The notes under the pieces are model-generated. The model was given only the letters and a program-made list of their open reading frames with translations, had not been told where the DNA came from and ran no database searches. From NCBI RefSeq assembly GCF_020736705.1, contig NZ_CP085990.1, positions 1,674,001 to 1,738,000 of the forward strand: a DNA stretch of 64,000 bases. Direction: 5' to 3'. This DNA is from Psychrobacter sanguinis (lineage in GTDB: Bacteria > Pseudomonadota > Gammaproteobacteria > Pseudomonadales > Moraxellaceae). Below are positions 1-8,864 of the stretch, in pieces; the first letter of the stretch is position 1, and every line of letters begins with the position of its first letter. A program made the translations under genes and the position numbers.

Positions 1-80
1 GATAACTATAAAAATCATAATAACTTTAAAATAACCGAAATTATTACCTTCAACTTCATTTTGTTAATCATCAGCCCATA

Positions 81-112
81 AAAAACCCTCGCAGATTATC
101 GGCAAGGGTTTA
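81..112 (-). terminator. Rho-independent terminator of the cydAB operon
   Basis: Read on the minus strand, AAACCC and GGGTTT arms enclose a partly paired middle and are followed by a run of T. It lies about 55 bp after the stop of the last gene of the cyd operon. Confidence 0.7.
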
Positions 113-166
113 GTAAATAAGGTATGAGATTGATACAGATTGTTAGGCGTATGTTGTGTCTAAAAC

Positions 167-358
167 TTAGATGCCCATCGCCCATTTAATCAATTTGGCA
201 ATGATAAAAACGGTGAGAAATCCTGCTAAATAAAGTCCCAAGAACCACGCCCATTGTGATTGTTTTTTAGACAATCCTTTAATGGGTTTGGTATTCGAAG
301 CAGAATATCTTTCGTCTGTATGCGTCTTGGGATGCGTTTCTGCATTTTTCATAGTCAT
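167..358 (-). CDS. Small membrane protein, DUF2474-like, third gene of the cyd operon
   Basis: A 63-residue protein with a polar N-terminal half (about residues 1-33) and one hydrophobic segment (about 37-60) containing tryptophans. It follows cydB by 8 bp on the same strand and precedes the operon terminator. Cytochrome bd operons often end with a tiny single-span subunit (CydX, or DUF2474 proteins in cyanide-insensitive oxidase operons) that stabilises the oxidase. Length, topology and position fit that role; the DUF2474 assignment is by resemblance of the hydrophobic half only. The polar N-terminus is longer than in CydX. Confidence 0.7.
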   Translation of the reverse strand: MTMKNAETHPKTHTDERYSASNTKPIKGLSKKQSQWAWFLGLYLAGFLTVFIIAKLIKWAMGI

Positions 359-366
359 CTACCTTA

Positions 367-1383
367 TTAATAAAGGTGTTCGTGTGAGCTTTTGCCTTTG
401 AACACATAGTAGCCATAAGCGGTGTAGCTTAAAATAATTGGCAACATAATCGCTGCACCAATTAACATAAATGACAGCGACGTATCTGCTGCGGCCGCCT
501 CATGCATGGTCATGGCGTAAGGCACGATATAAGGGAATACCGCAGAACAAATACCAATATAACCCATCAAAAATAACAGTATCGTCAATAGGAAAGGACG
601 GTATTCATGTTCACCATGTAAGTCTTTGCGCATAAAATAAAACAAGGCAATGGCTATCAATGGGATAGGGGCGAGATACAGGAGCGTGGGTAACTCAAAC
701 CAATGCGTAGTCGCTTCAACGCCTAAGAAGAACATAGAAACTGTGACTACTGCCATTGCAACCATTAACGCAATAAGCATTCGATAAGCCACTTTGCGTG
801 CCCAATTTTGTAGCTTGTCCTCAGATTTAATAATCAGCCAAGTTGCGCCTAATAATGCGTAGCCGATAATCATGGCAATACCGCAGACGAAGGCGAATGG
901 GGTTAACCAGTCAAACTGACCACCAGCAAACAATCGGTCTTTAACCTCTAATCCTTGGACCAATGCCGCTAACATCACCCCTTGCATGAAGGCAGCGACT
1001 ACGGATCCAATATGAAAGCAAACGTCCCAAATATAACGGCGCTGCTCAGCTTTAAAGCGAAACTCAAAGGCCACACCGCGTAATATTAGCCCGAATAGCA
1101 TAAAGGTAACGGGCAAATAGAGCCCTGTCATAATGATGCCGTAAGCCGCTGGAAACGCAGCAAATAGTCCGCCACCGCCCAATACTAACCAGGTTTCATT
1201 ACCGTCCCAGAAAGGAGCAATAGAGTTCATGATGCGACTGCGGTTTTTATCTGATCCTGCAAAAGGGAATAAGATACCGCAGCCTAAGTCAAAGCCATCA
1301 AGCAACACATAAACAAAAACAGCCAGTGCAATTAAACCACCCCAAATGAGTGGTAAGTCGAGTACATCCCCAAAATTCATCAT
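367..1383 (-). CDS. cydB: Cytochrome bd ubiquinol oxidase subunit II
   Basis: A 338-residue, eight-to-nine-span membrane protein. The N-terminal YVLLDGFDLGCGILFP stretch (about residues 25-40) and the WDGNETWLVLGGGGLFAAFP block (59-78) are hallmarks of CydB/CioB. Subunit II pairs with CydA to form the inner-membrane quinol oxidase that reduces oxygen to water. Its start overlaps the cydA stop (the TAATG arrangement at 1381-1385), which indicates translational coupling, and the small protein follows. Length is normal for the cyanide-insensitive branch (about 335 residues). No sign of decay. Confidence 0.95.
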   Translation of the reverse strand: MMNFGDVLDLPLIWGGLIALAVFVYVLLDGFDLGCGILFPFAGSDKNRSRIMNSIAPFWDGNETWLVLGGGGLFAAFPAAYGIIMTGLYLPVTFMLFGLILRGVAFEFRFKAEQRRYIWDVCFHIGSVVAAFMQGVMLAALVQGLEVKDRLFAGGQFDWLTPFAFVCGIAMIIGYALLGATWLIIKSEDKLQNWARKVAYRMLIALMVAMAVVTVSMFFLGVEATTHWFELPTLLYLAPIPLIAIALFYFMRKDLHGEHEYRPFLLTILLFLMGYIGICSAVFPYIVPYAMTMHEAAAADTSLSFMLIGAAIMLPIILSYTAYGYYVFKGKSSHEHLY

Positions 1384-2876
1384 TAGCGTAACCCTTTATC
1401 AGAGTCATCAGCAGGCGTTGAGAGATCCTCTGACTCTTTAGTATGTTCTTCTGGATTGGTATCGCCACTTAAGCTGCGACCTTGACCTTCAGTGATTGAA
1501 TGCTCGAAGAAGTTATCCTCAGAGACCTCTTCAAACGGCTGTGGTCCTTTGGCAATAAGGCGCAAAATATAAATCGTTGCTGATCCAAAAATGAAGGTAT
1601 AAACAATAATAAACCCAATTAAAGTAGTGGCAATTTGCGAACTAATTAAAGGGGAGGCGCTGTCTGCGGTGCGCAGTACCCCATAAACCGTATAAGGCTG
1701 ACGACCAGTCTCAGTCACAAACCAACCGGCCAATAGTGCCACAAAACCAAGCGGCGTCATCGCCATCCACGCATAGTGAAATAATTTATTGTCCGTATCA
1801 AAATGGCGCTTCTTAAAGTAATTATAGGCACTTAATAGCCCCACAATAATCATCAGGAATCCAATACCCACCATGATTCTAAACGCCCAGAAAACAATGA
1901 TAACGTGTGGTTGATCTTCAGGCGCCCAGTTTTTGAGCCCTTTTATCTCTTCATCTAATGAATGGGTGAGAATAAGCCCAGACACATAAGGAATGGCAAT
2001 CTCATAGTCATTACTTTGGGTTTCTTGATTGGGGATGGCAAACAGTCTTAAAGCTGCACCGCGCTCATCGTCCCAAATACCTTCCATAGCCGCCACTTTA
2101 GCGGGCTGATGTTCTAACGTATTGAGACCATGCTCATCACCAATAAAGGCTTGAATCGGCGCCACTATCGCTGCCATTAGCATCGCCATACCCAGCATAA
2201 CTTTGCCGTGTGGACGGTGCTTGGCATGTTTTTTGGACTGTAAGTAATATGCCCCTATTCCGCCCACCACAAATGCTGTAGTCAGGAATGCTGCTGTCAT
2301 CATATGAGCATAACGGAACGGGAAAGAGGGGTTAAATATGATTTGCATCCAGCTTTCTGGATATAGCAAGCCATCTGCGCCTATCGAAAACCCTTGTGGG
2401 GTTTGCATAAAGCTGTTGGCCGCTAATATCCAAAATCCAGAGATTAGAGTGCCGATCGCGACAATAGCAGTAGCGACAAAATGCATTCTTTTGCTAACAC
2501 GTCCCCAACCAAATAACATAATGCCTAAGAAAGACGCTTCTAAGAAGAAAGCAGTCAGTACTTCATAAGCGAGTAGCGGACCGAGTACGTTACCGACTTT
2601 ATCGGAGAATACTGCCCAGTTGGTTCCGAACTGATAGGACATAACGATGCCCGATACCACGCCCATACCGAACACAACGGCAAATATTTTTGACCAATGT
2701 TTATAAACTTCAGCATAAACAGGATTGCCTGTTTTTAGCCAACGAAATTCAAGCACTGTTAGCCAACTGGCAAGGCCAATACTGAATGCTGGAAATACAA
2801 TGTGAAAGGAAACGACAAACGCGAATTGAATGCGCGCAAGAACAATAGGATCTAACTGAGTCAGAATAGAGAACAT
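1383..2876 (-). CDS. cydA: Cytochrome bd ubiquinol oxidase subunit I, cyanide-insensitive type
   Basis: 497 residues from the ATG at 2876; a GTG three codons upstream is possible but less likely. The N-terminus contains the conserved ARIQFAF and FHIVFPAFSIG segments around the haem b595 ligand histidine. The GRQPYTVYGVLRT motif replaces the classical GRQPW and is typical of CioA proteins. The Q-loop appears short, also as in CioA. It carries haems b558, b595 and d and oxidises quinol at the periplasmic face. First gene of the operon cydA-cydB-small protein. The last 50 residues are a charged, probably disordered tail. Confidence 0.95.
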   Translation of the reverse strand: MFSILTQLDPIVLARIQFAFVVSFHIVFPAFSIGLASWLTVLEFRWLKTGNPVYAEVYKHWSKIFAVVFGMGVVSGIVMSYQFGTNWAVFSDKVGNVLGPLLAYEVLTAFFLEASFLGIMLFGWGRVSKRMHFVATAIVAIGTLISGFWILAANSFMQTPQGFSIGADGLLYPESWMQIIFNPSFPFRYAHMMTAAFLTTAFVVGGIGAYYLQSKKHAKHRPHGKVMLGMAMLMAAIVAPIQAFIGDEHGLNTLEHQPAKVAAMEGIWDDERGAALRLFAIPNQETQSNDYEIAIPYVSGLILTHSLDEEIKGLKNWAPEDQPHVIIVFWAFRIMVGIGFLMIIVGLLSAYNYFKKRHFDTDNKLFHYAWMAMTPLGFVALLAGWFVTETGRQPYTVYGVLRTADSASPLISSQIATTLIGFIIVYTFIFGSATIYILRLIAKGPQPFEEVSEDNFFEHSITEGQGRSLSGDTNPEEHTKESEDLSTPADDSDKGLR

Positions 2877-3224
2877 TATCACCACCGTGATGCAATAAAT
2901 ATTGACACCAATATTTATGAGAGTATTTGCTCGAAAAATTTCTCACTAAACATTTCTCATTGAACATAGGCAAACGCTCTTATCATGCAGCTCATGACAT
3001 TCTTGAAAGTCACTGAGTTTAATCAGTAGTTTGAAGGGACAAGAAGGAGATGATAAATAAAAAATTAGCGGTTTATAGAATATATTAACTAGACAGTATT
3101 TAATACTATTAAAAAGATTCAATACGTTACTAAATTATACTTAATGACAGCGCTAACCTTGCTCAAATAATACTGTGATATATCAATCACTTTAAGCTTT
3201 TTGGTTGGCTAGGTTTGGAAATGA

Positions 3225-3290
3225 TAATAAACGACAGGCAATAAAAAAACCTTATCGACTTTGTGAGGGTTTTGTATAAAGTTGAAAGAT
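3225..3290 (-). repeat. Diverged copy of the tRNA-Leu downstream terminator region
   Basis: The segment AAACGACAGGCAATAAAAAA at 3229-3248 and the following hairpin (CCTTATCGACTTTGTGAGGG) recur at 8848-8891 next to the tRNA-Leu end fragment. Here the stem is imperfect and no tRNA end follows. It looks like an older duplicate of the tRNA 3' flank, left by an earlier rearrangement at this locus (inference). Confidence 0.5.
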
Positions 3291-3292
3291 GC

Positions 3293-3400
3293 AGTGAAGA
3301 ATTTAAAGCAGAAGCGGTTAAAGAAATAGAGAATAATGATACGAGTATCAGTGCCACAGCAAGCCAGTTAGGACTACCAATGCAGGCGCTAGCTAATTAA
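3293..3400 (+). pseudogene. Remnant of an IS3-family orfA transposase
   Basis: Thirty-five sense codons with no start codon encode EEFKAEAVKEIENND, then ISATASQLGLPMQALAN and a stop. This matches the N-terminal helix-turn-helix of the two IS3 orfA copies in this window (EFKAEAVKKIADNNGNISAT...). Everything before and after is missing. The fragment's stop codon overlaps the ridA stop on the other strand. It is a transposase fossil, not a functional gene. Confidence 0.75.
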
Positions 3401-3798
3401 TTGCTATCACTTGGCAGGCGTGCAATGACCTTTATTTCAAAATCAAATCCGGCCAGCCAATTCACACCAACGGCAGTCCAAGCTGGATATGGTGGCTCCT
3501 TAAAAATAGTGTTCTTTACCTTCATCATTAAATCAAGTTGATTTTCAGGGTCAGTATGGAAGGTTGTAACATCGATGATGTCTTCGAACGTACAGCCTGC
3601 CGCCTCTAGTGTGTTACCTAGATTTTCAAATGCGAGCTCTACTTGTTTCTCATAGTCTATTTCTGGACTACCATTCTGAAGACTGCCTACTTGGCCTGAA
3701 ACGAATAGTAAATCTTTTGATTGAATGGCTGCAGAGTAACCATGCTTCTCATAAAGAGCGTGTCTACCAGCTGGGATGATTGCTTTTATTTGAGTCAT
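3397..3798 (-). CDS. RidA/YjgF/TdcF-family protein, probable enamine/imine deaminase
   Basis: 133 residues from the ATG at 3798, which has a GGAGC ribosome site 8 bp upstream; the open frame extends further but without such a site. The LLFVSGQVG segment (about residues 25-33), the late PPYPAWTAVGV block and the C-terminal EIKVIA segment are the Rid-family core. RidA proteins form trimers that hydrolyse reactive enamines and imines released by PLP enzymes. The conserved arginine region of true RidA is not clearly visible (GVNWLAG replaces the usual RxxV-type context), so it may belong to an Rid2-Rid7 subgroup. Palindromic operators lie about 100 bp upstream. Confidence 0.8.
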   Translation of the reverse strand: MTQIKAIIPAGRHALYEKHGYSAAIQSKDLLFVSGQVGSLQNGSPEIDYEKQVELAFENLGNTLEAAGCTFEDIIDVTTFHTDPENQLDLMMKVKNTIFKEPPYPAWTAVGVNWLAGFDFEIKVIARLPSDSN

Positions 3799-3899
3799 AA
3801 AGTGCTCCAATATGTTTGTAGTGATTAAGGATTGAAGATAAAGAGCACTTCTAACTGTACTCGCTATCATATAACAAACACTACGTCTTCTAATCTAAC

Positions 3900-3939
3900 A
3901 CATACGAGGCGTATGTGAAGTAATATACGTGTCGTATGT
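3900..3939. promoter_or_regulatory. Tandem palindromic operator upstream of ridA
   Basis: Two similar palindromes, ACATACGAGGCGTATGT (3900-3916) and ATATACGTGTCGTATGT (3923-3939), share the pattern ATACGnGnCGTAT with centres 23 bp apart. This looks like paired binding sites of a dimeric repressor such as a TetR or MarR protein. No regulator gene is adjacent; the one at 4.1 kb is a transporter. Confidence 0.55.
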
Positions 3940-4062
3940 ATTTTTTAGAGTGTACTTAGCAACGTAGCAGGCGTCTAAAAAGCGGGCAATGCCCATTCGA
4001 AACTAGACGGCAGTTATTAATCGCTTTATGATTAGGTTCGGTGAACGTATTAGCAAACCTTT

Positions 4063-4100
4063 AATCTAAATCGCAGTTGCACAGAATTCGGGATGGGCTC
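4063..4100. repeat. Solo terminal repeat of an IS256-like element
   Basis: The stretch ending CACAGAATTCGGGATGGGCTC closely matches the right arm of the paired terminal repeat at 27956-27979 (CACAGAATCTGGGATGGTCTC), and the TTTAATCTAAA before it is shared as well. No transposase is left. It abuts the start codon of the next gene and may have replaced that gene's promoter. Confidence 0.5.
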
Positions 4101-5360
4101 ATGAATTTCATAATAGACAATACATTTACGATTGAACCTGTCCAAAACTTAATTACTGCATCTACAGCAGCCCTAGGTTATGGACTACTCATCGGTTTAG
4201 AAAGAGAGCGTAGCAAACAACGTCAAAATCAACACAGCTTTGCCGGTATTAGATCTTTTGCAATTTGCTGTCTATTAGGGGTAATTTGTTTCTCTTTTGG
4301 TCCTTTTATGGGACTCATAGGGGCATTGATAATAGGGGGTATAAGTATCATCTCTATCCCTAAACAGATTGAAGATCTAGGGGTAACCACTGAACTTGCT
4401 TTTATACTCACCTATTTTATAGGCGGACTATGTTTATGGCATATTCCTTATGCAGCTGCACTTACAGTAGTCCTTACCTTCCTTCTAGTGACAAAGGATT
4501 CAATGCATGGAGTAGCGGTTAAATGGCTTACTGAACGTGAATTCAAAGATGGTATCTTTTTACTTGCTTTACTTTTAATTGCACTTCCTTTGACCCCTAA
4601 TAGGGATCTTTGGGGTTCGGTACTCAATCCTTATGTTATTTTAAAATTATTGATATTGATTTTAGCCATTCAAGCACTAGCACATATGGCAAAGAGGCTT
4701 TTACCCTCACGCCACGCTAAGTTTTTATCTGCTTTGGCATCAGGATTTATATCCAGTACAGCCACGATTGCAAGCCTTGGAGTAGAAGTTCGTCAGGGTC
4801 GTGCAGCTGCAAAAGAAAATTCTGGAGCTGCGCTTATATCCTGTGTCGCAACATTGGTACAACTTCTTATTATTGTTGCAGGTGTCAGTGTTAGTTGGCT
4901 TAAAATTTTATTATTCCCCTCTATCATTGCCATAATAGTTCTAATTATTCCTGGAATATGGTTAATCAGAAAAACTCGATCAGAAGAGGAAGTGAAGTTA
5001 ACTGATACGCCGATGTTTAGTTTAAAAGAGGCAGGTATCATTGCAGTGACACTTACTATTATTCAAGTGCTTGTTTATGGTCTAGGTTTATGGCTGGGTG
5101 ACGCTGGTCTTATTGCAGGAACCGTAGTCAGTTCTATGTTTGAGGTGCATGCAGCAATGGCTGCTGTAGTAATGCAAGGGAATCCAACGAACCCTATTTT
5201 ATTGCTCGCCTTGTTATTAGGTTTAGCGACACATGCAATTTCTAAATCAATTAACGCGGCAATTACGGGTGGTTTTCAATACGCACTTGCTTTTGTTCCA
5301 ATCCAAATTATTCACATGACTGTTTTAATTGTCTTGATATATACCATGATGAATAATTAA
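4101..5360 (+). CDS. MgtC/SapB-DUF4010 family integral membrane protein
   Basis: 419 residues from the ATG at 4101; a TTG eight codons upstream lies inside an insertion-sequence remnant, so I prefer the ATG. The N-terminal part has the MgtC signature GLLIGLERERS (about 28-38) and HSFAGIRSFA (46-55). The C-terminal half, with ASGFISSTATIASLG and the closing AIT-GGFQYALAF block, fits DUF4010. About 11-12 hydrophobic segments are visible. Function of this two-domain family is unknown; MgtC itself is tied to magnesium limitation and virulence in other bacteria. Strand and spacing suggest a single-gene unit. Confidence 0.8.
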   Translation: MNFIIDNTFTIEPVQNLITASTAALGYGLLIGLERERSKQRQNQHSFAGIRSFAICCLLGVICFSFGPFMGLIGALIIGGISIISIPKQIEDLGVTTELAFILTYFIGGLCLWHIPYAAALTVVLTFLLVTKDSMHGVAVKWLTEREFKDGIFLLALLLIALPLTPNRDLWGSVLNPYVILKLLILILAIQALAHMAKRLLPSRHAKFLSALASGFISSTATIASLGVEVRQGRAAAKENSGAALISCVATLVQLLIIVAGVSVSWLKILLFPSIIAIIVLIIPGIWLIRKTRSEEEVKLTDTPMFSLKEAGIIAVTLTIIQVLVYGLGLWLGDAGLIAGTVVSSMFEVHAAMAAVVMQGNPTNPILLLALLLGLATHAISKSINAAITGGFQYALAFVPIQIIHMTVLIVLIYTMMNN

Positions 5361-5554
5361 AAAATCGCTCTTATTTATTGGCGTAATAGACATTTTTCAT
5401 GCTAATACTAATAGAGGATCTAATGACATAGGCGCATTTAGATCAGAGCTTTTTTAACATTTTTGCTTGTAGAGCCTGATTACCCTATATTGAAATAAAA
5501 GGACAGTCCTAGCTAATCTGAACTGCCGCCTTAACTTGATATTTTTTATAGATT

Positions 5555-5974
5555 TTAAGACTGGTCCTTAATTGGTGGCACTGAGTAAGTTCCTACAACA
5601 TGAGCAACTATTTCATCAGATCCATCAGAGTATAAAGAAACCTCACCTACGATTAGAGTTCTTCCCACTTTTAGCAGTTTGCACTCAGCAATAATGCGTG
5701 AATTTGCAGTGGGCTTACGTAAAAAGTTGATAGTTAAACTTGTGGTGACTGCTAACGGTACTATGCCAATTCTACCTAATATGGCCACATAAAGCGCCAC
5801 ATCCGCAATTCCCATCATTACCGGTCCTGATACAGTACCACCGGGTCTCAATTCATCTATACCAATATCATGGGATAAAATTGAACCATTGCTATTTACC
5901 TCCTCAATCTTGTACTTTGCTTGAGGGAACTCAGACTTCATGAATTCAGCTATCTCTTCCTTGGTTGCTGACAT
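5555..5974 (-). CDS. PaaI-type hotdog-fold thioesterase
   Basis: 139 residues. The PGGTVSGPVMMGIADVALYVAI region (from about 43) is the hotdog helix with an aspartate in the position used for catalysis in PaaI/YbgC-like acyl-CoA thioesterases; LTINFLRKPT and GEVSLYSDG form the later strands. Substrate unknown. A paralog about 91 percent identical by my count lies inside the island at 28171-28614, and homology extends into the upstream non-coding DNA, so a block of DNA is shared. RBS-like GGAAG lies before the ATG. Confidence 0.85.
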   Translation of the reverse strand: MSATKEEIAEFMKSEFPQAKYKIEEVNSNGSILSHDIGIDELRPGGTVSGPVMMGIADVALYVAILGRIGIVPLAVTTSLTINFLRKPTANSRIIAECKLLKVGRTLIVGEVSLYSDGSDEIVAHVVGTYSVPPIKDQS

Positions 5975-6222
5975 AGGGCTTCCTTAATCTAACTATTATG
6001 GTTATCTCTATTTTATTGTTACCTCTATTTTATCCTAACTTTGCAGCTTAACACGATCAGAAATTACAGAGCTGTTTACGTTGCTTTCGAAACCTAGCTG
6101 CTCATACCTTTAAAATTATTAACGAAAGCTGAAATTTTCTAAAAAAGGCTTTGTTTTTTGGTCAAGTACTGCGGATAAAGAGGTTGAAATATGGACATAA
6201 ACGTAAGCATCCGACCAACCCC

Positions 6223-7980
6223 CTATTGCGGTGGCACCCAGCGATGAGGCAACAACTCATCCAGATCCTCTTGAGTAGGCAGGCGTCTTAGCACGTCTGT
6301 CAAATAAGCAGACACATCCAAACCATTTAAGCGAGCTGACTGAATGATTGACATAATATTCGCAGCCCGCTGCCCACTTCGCAGCGAACCGGCAAACAAC
6401 CAGTTTTTACGCCCAAGTGCCCACGGACGCATCTGATTCTCCGCCCAATTATTATCAATCGGCAGCCTGCCATCATCTAGATACTGAGTCAGCGCCTGCC
6501 AACGTTTCAGGCAATAATCCATCGCCTTACTAATACTGGCATTTTTAGTGGTTAACTGCCTTTTTTCTTGTAGCCATTGGTGCAGCTTATCGGCAATTGG
6601 TTTGGCTTTTTCTTGCCTGATTTGCCGAACTACTTGGGGATCTCTTGGTATTGGGGGTGTATTTTTTTCAAATCGCTCATCAATCTCACGTTCAATAGCA
6701 TACAACTGCCTAAATAACGTTAATGCCTCAATGCTCACGATGCTTTGCCCAGTGATATGCAGTTCATGAAACTTACGCCGTGCATGAGCCAGACAACCGA
6801 TTTCAGTCACACCTTGATGAAATAAGAACTTATACCCGCTGTAATCATCGCAAACCAGCTTACCGCGCCACTTATCTAAAAAGGCTTTAGGATGCTCATT
6901 ACGACGGCTTTCAGCAAAGTCATAGACCACCGCCTTTAAGGAGCTTTGCTGTGGCGTAAGATACGCCCAGACATAGCCTTTTTTTAATGATTTACTGCCT
7001 ACCTTTACATGGTTCTTCATGATAGATACCGGGGTTTCATCGGCATGTAAGATAGGCTCAGACAGTAATAGTTCATGCAAGCGACTGACTAAAGGCTCAA
7101 GGGCAACGCCGCAGCGTCCTACCCAGTCTGCCATAGTAGCATCGGGGATATTTACCCCACTTCGCTGATAGATAATATTCTGCCGATATAGCGGCTGATG
7201 GTCTGCATATTTGCTAATAAGGATGTGTGCAAGCAGCTCTGGGGTGGCGATGCTTTTGTTAATAATCTGCTTGGGGGCAGCCGCTTGATGAATGATGTCA
7301 CACTCACGGCATACCCATTTAGGGTAGATGTGACGCTCAATATAAAACTGCTGAGGGATAATGCCAAGTTTGTCTTGTTTATCCTCTCCAATTCGCTTCA
7401 TTTGACAGCCGCAGTCACAAACGGTGGTGAGTGGTTCATGAACCTGGGTTTTCACCTCAAGGTTGTCAGGAATCACTGTGTATTTGGCACGCTTTGTTTT
7501 TTTAGGCTGATCAGTAGCTGAAGCTGGCAGCTCATCTGTGTTCTCTTTGGCGGCTTTAAGCTCAGCCTCATCAATGAGGGTTTCTGCCTCAGTACGATCA
7601 ATAGCAGGCAGCTTGGCAAGCTCCTCTTTGCTTAAGCCACTCCGGTAGTCATCTCGGATTTGTTCAAGCTGCGCTAAGTCCTCTTGCGCCGCCTCATAGT
7701 TTAAGTGGGTTTGTCTGTCAGTGATGCCTTCGCTTTTTTGTCCATAGAGCCGGTGAATAAGCCGCTTTTGTTTTTCGATGAGTTCAAGCACTTGTTCATA
7801 CAGCTTGTGGTTTTCCTCAACCACTTGGTTAAAAAGCTGCTGTAGTTGATCGTGGCTTGTGTTCGTTTGAACAAGCTGTTGCTGCAGGTGCTCATTACGC
7901 TGTTCAAGCAGGTGGATTTTCACCAAAAGCTCGGCGTAAATGGGGTCTTTTGATAAGTCGGATAAGTTGGCAACAGTCAT
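6223..7980 (-). CDS. tnpC: IS66 transposase TnpC
   Basis: 585 residues. Order: leucine-zipper-like coiled coil (about 15-70), a linker, a zinc-finger region with CDCGCQ (about 190) and CRECD (about 225), then the DDE catalytic core: HADETP (first D), CDDYSGY (second D) and the late DNNWAENQMRPWALGRKNW block (E). It ends with an IS66 C-terminal region (IMSIIQSARLNGLDVSAYL). The protein cuts and joins the element ends. Nearly identical to the copy at 29920-31677, so both may be active. Confidence 0.97.
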   Translation of the reverse strand: MTVANLSDLSKDPIYAELLVKIHLLEQRNEHLQQQLVQTNTSHDQLQQLFNQVVEENHKLYEQVLELIEKQKRLIHRLYGQKSEGITDRQTHLNYEAAQEDLAQLEQIRDDYRSGLSKEELAKLPAIDRTEAETLIDEAELKAAKENTDELPASATDQPKKTKRAKYTVIPDNLEVKTQVHEPLTTVCDCGCQMKRIGEDKQDKLGIIPQQFYIERHIYPKWVCRECDIIHQAAAPKQIINKSIATPELLAHILISKYADHQPLYRQNIIYQRSGVNIPDATMADWVGRCGVALEPLVSRLHELLLSEPILHADETPVSIMKNHVKVGSKSLKKGYVWAYLTPQQSSLKAVVYDFAESRRNEHPKAFLDKWRGKLVCDDYSGYKFLFHQGVTEIGCLAHARRKFHELHITGQSIVSIEALTLFRQLYAIEREIDERFEKNTPPIPRDPQVVRQIRQEKAKPIADKLHQWLQEKRQLTTKNASISKAMDYCLKRWQALTQYLDDGRLPIDNNWAENQMRPWALGRKNWLFAGSLRSGQRAANIMSIIQSARLNGLDVSAYLTDVLRRLPTQEDLDELLPHRWVPPQ

Positions 7981-8022
7981 GGCGATATGTTGCCAGAGTT
8001 TTATTTGCCTGTCATCTGCTAT

Positions 8023-8367
8023 TTATAGGATGGGGGTTAATTTATCTTTGCCCATGTTACGCCAAGGCAGTCCACTGATTAAGGCATTAAATTGTTCACG
8101 GTTGATGCTGATGCCAGTTTGAGTGGTGGCAAGCTGTTTGGTTAAGCCATGAAATTTATTGTCATCGAGCTGACGGCTACAAAGCCATACGCCAAGCCCA
8201 TCATGAATGAATACTTTTAGGCGTGTGCCTGCTTTGTTGTAAAACAGGTAGGCACAGTGAGGGCGAATGCTTTGGTGCTCGGTGAGGATGTAGGCCAGTA
8301 GTTTGCCACTACCACATCGCATGTCCATGGGCGTGGTGGATAGCCAGATGTGAGTGATGGGTATCAT
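8023..8367 (-). CDS. tnpB: IS66 accessory protein TnpB (Orf2)
   Basis: 114 residues with the family motifs PMDMRCGSGKL (about 12-22), CAYLFYNKAGTRLKVFIHDG and a C-terminal MSIN-like INREQFNALISGLPW. TnpB is required for IS66 transposition but its biochemical role is unclear. Its start overlaps the tnpA stop by 4 bp (8364-8367), indicating translational coupling. Confidence 0.95.
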   Translation of the reverse strand: MIPITHIWLSTTPMDMRCGSGKLLAYILTEHQSIRPHCAYLFYNKAGTRLKVFIHDGLGVWLCSRQLDDNKFHGLTKQLATTQTGISINREQFNALISGLPWRNMGKDKLTPIL

Positions 8368-8762
8368 TGCAGTCCTCGTAGTAGGTCAATCAAGCTTTGA
8401 GTGTCTATTTGGGCAATGTTGAGGCTTATCGCCCCAGATCTTGCAGCTGTGATTTGCAGTTTGATGTTTTGTATGACGGAGGCTGAGCCTAGATGCGCAC
8501 CTTCAGGCTCAAGATGAATTGGAATAAAGTGCGGGTTTGTTGGATCATCTGGTCTGCTTATAGCGCCAGGTAATGTGTCAGCTTGAGCATGTGCCCGCTG
8601 ATACTGGCGTTTCCAGTTATGTAGAAGGTTTTGGTTGATGCCATGCTCTCGAGCGATACTGGCAATTGATCGACCTGAGTCTGTCGCTTCTTTTACTAAA
8701 AGTGCTTTAAACTCGCCGCTGTAAGTTCTGCGTTTGGGTTTATTAGGGGGTTGTGTTGTCAT
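8364..8762 (-). CDS. tnpA: IS66 protein TnpA (Orf1), helix-turn-helix
   Basis: 132 residues from the ATG at 8762. A longer frame starts at 8804 but would be translated from inside the hairpin that precedes the gene, so the inner ATG is preferred. The RRTYSGEFKALLVKEA and SIASIAREHGINQNLLHNWKRQYQ segments are an IS3/IS66 OrfA-like helix-turn-helix for end recognition. The hairpin GTGTCCACGA...TCGTGGACAC just before the ATG is conserved in all three copies here. Confidence 0.93.
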   Translation of the reverse strand: MTTQPPNKPKRRTYSGEFKALLVKEATDSGRSIASIAREHGINQNLLHNWKRQYQRAHAQADTLPGAISRPDDPTNPHFIPIHLEPEGAHLGSASVIQNIKLQITAARSGAISLNIAQIDTQSLIDLLRGLQ

Positions 8763-8864
8763 GTTAGTGTCCACGATTATTTGTTCGTGGACACTATCTC
8801 GCATTTTTTAATAGAAAAAAAGATGGGATGGTCGGATGCTTACACATAAACGACAGGCAATAAA

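Larger units (their letters stand above)
6203..8843 (-). mobile_element. Complete IS66-family insertion sequence (copy 1)
   Basis: 2641 bp bounded by inverted ends GTAAGCATCCGACCA with 8-bp direct repeats ACATAAAC at 6195-6202 and 8844-8851, the size expected for IS66. Contains tnpA, tnpB and tnpC on the minus strand, all intact. It sits in the old tRNA-Leu downstream flank, just outside the island boundary. Copy 2 is at 29060-31697. Confidence 0.97.

Noticed and set aside
2338..2568. Plus-strand open frame inside cydA
   Set aside because: It is antisense to the strongly conserved cydA and has no family-like sequence; a shadow frame.
3175..3190. GTGATATATCAATCAC as an FNR or CRP site for cydAB
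   Set aside because: The half-site spacing (2 or 6 for FNR, 8 for CRP) does not fit either consensus.
6548..8122. Several plus-strand frames opposite the IS66 genes
   Set aside because: They mirror the transposase coding and recur identically opposite copy 2; they are shadows.
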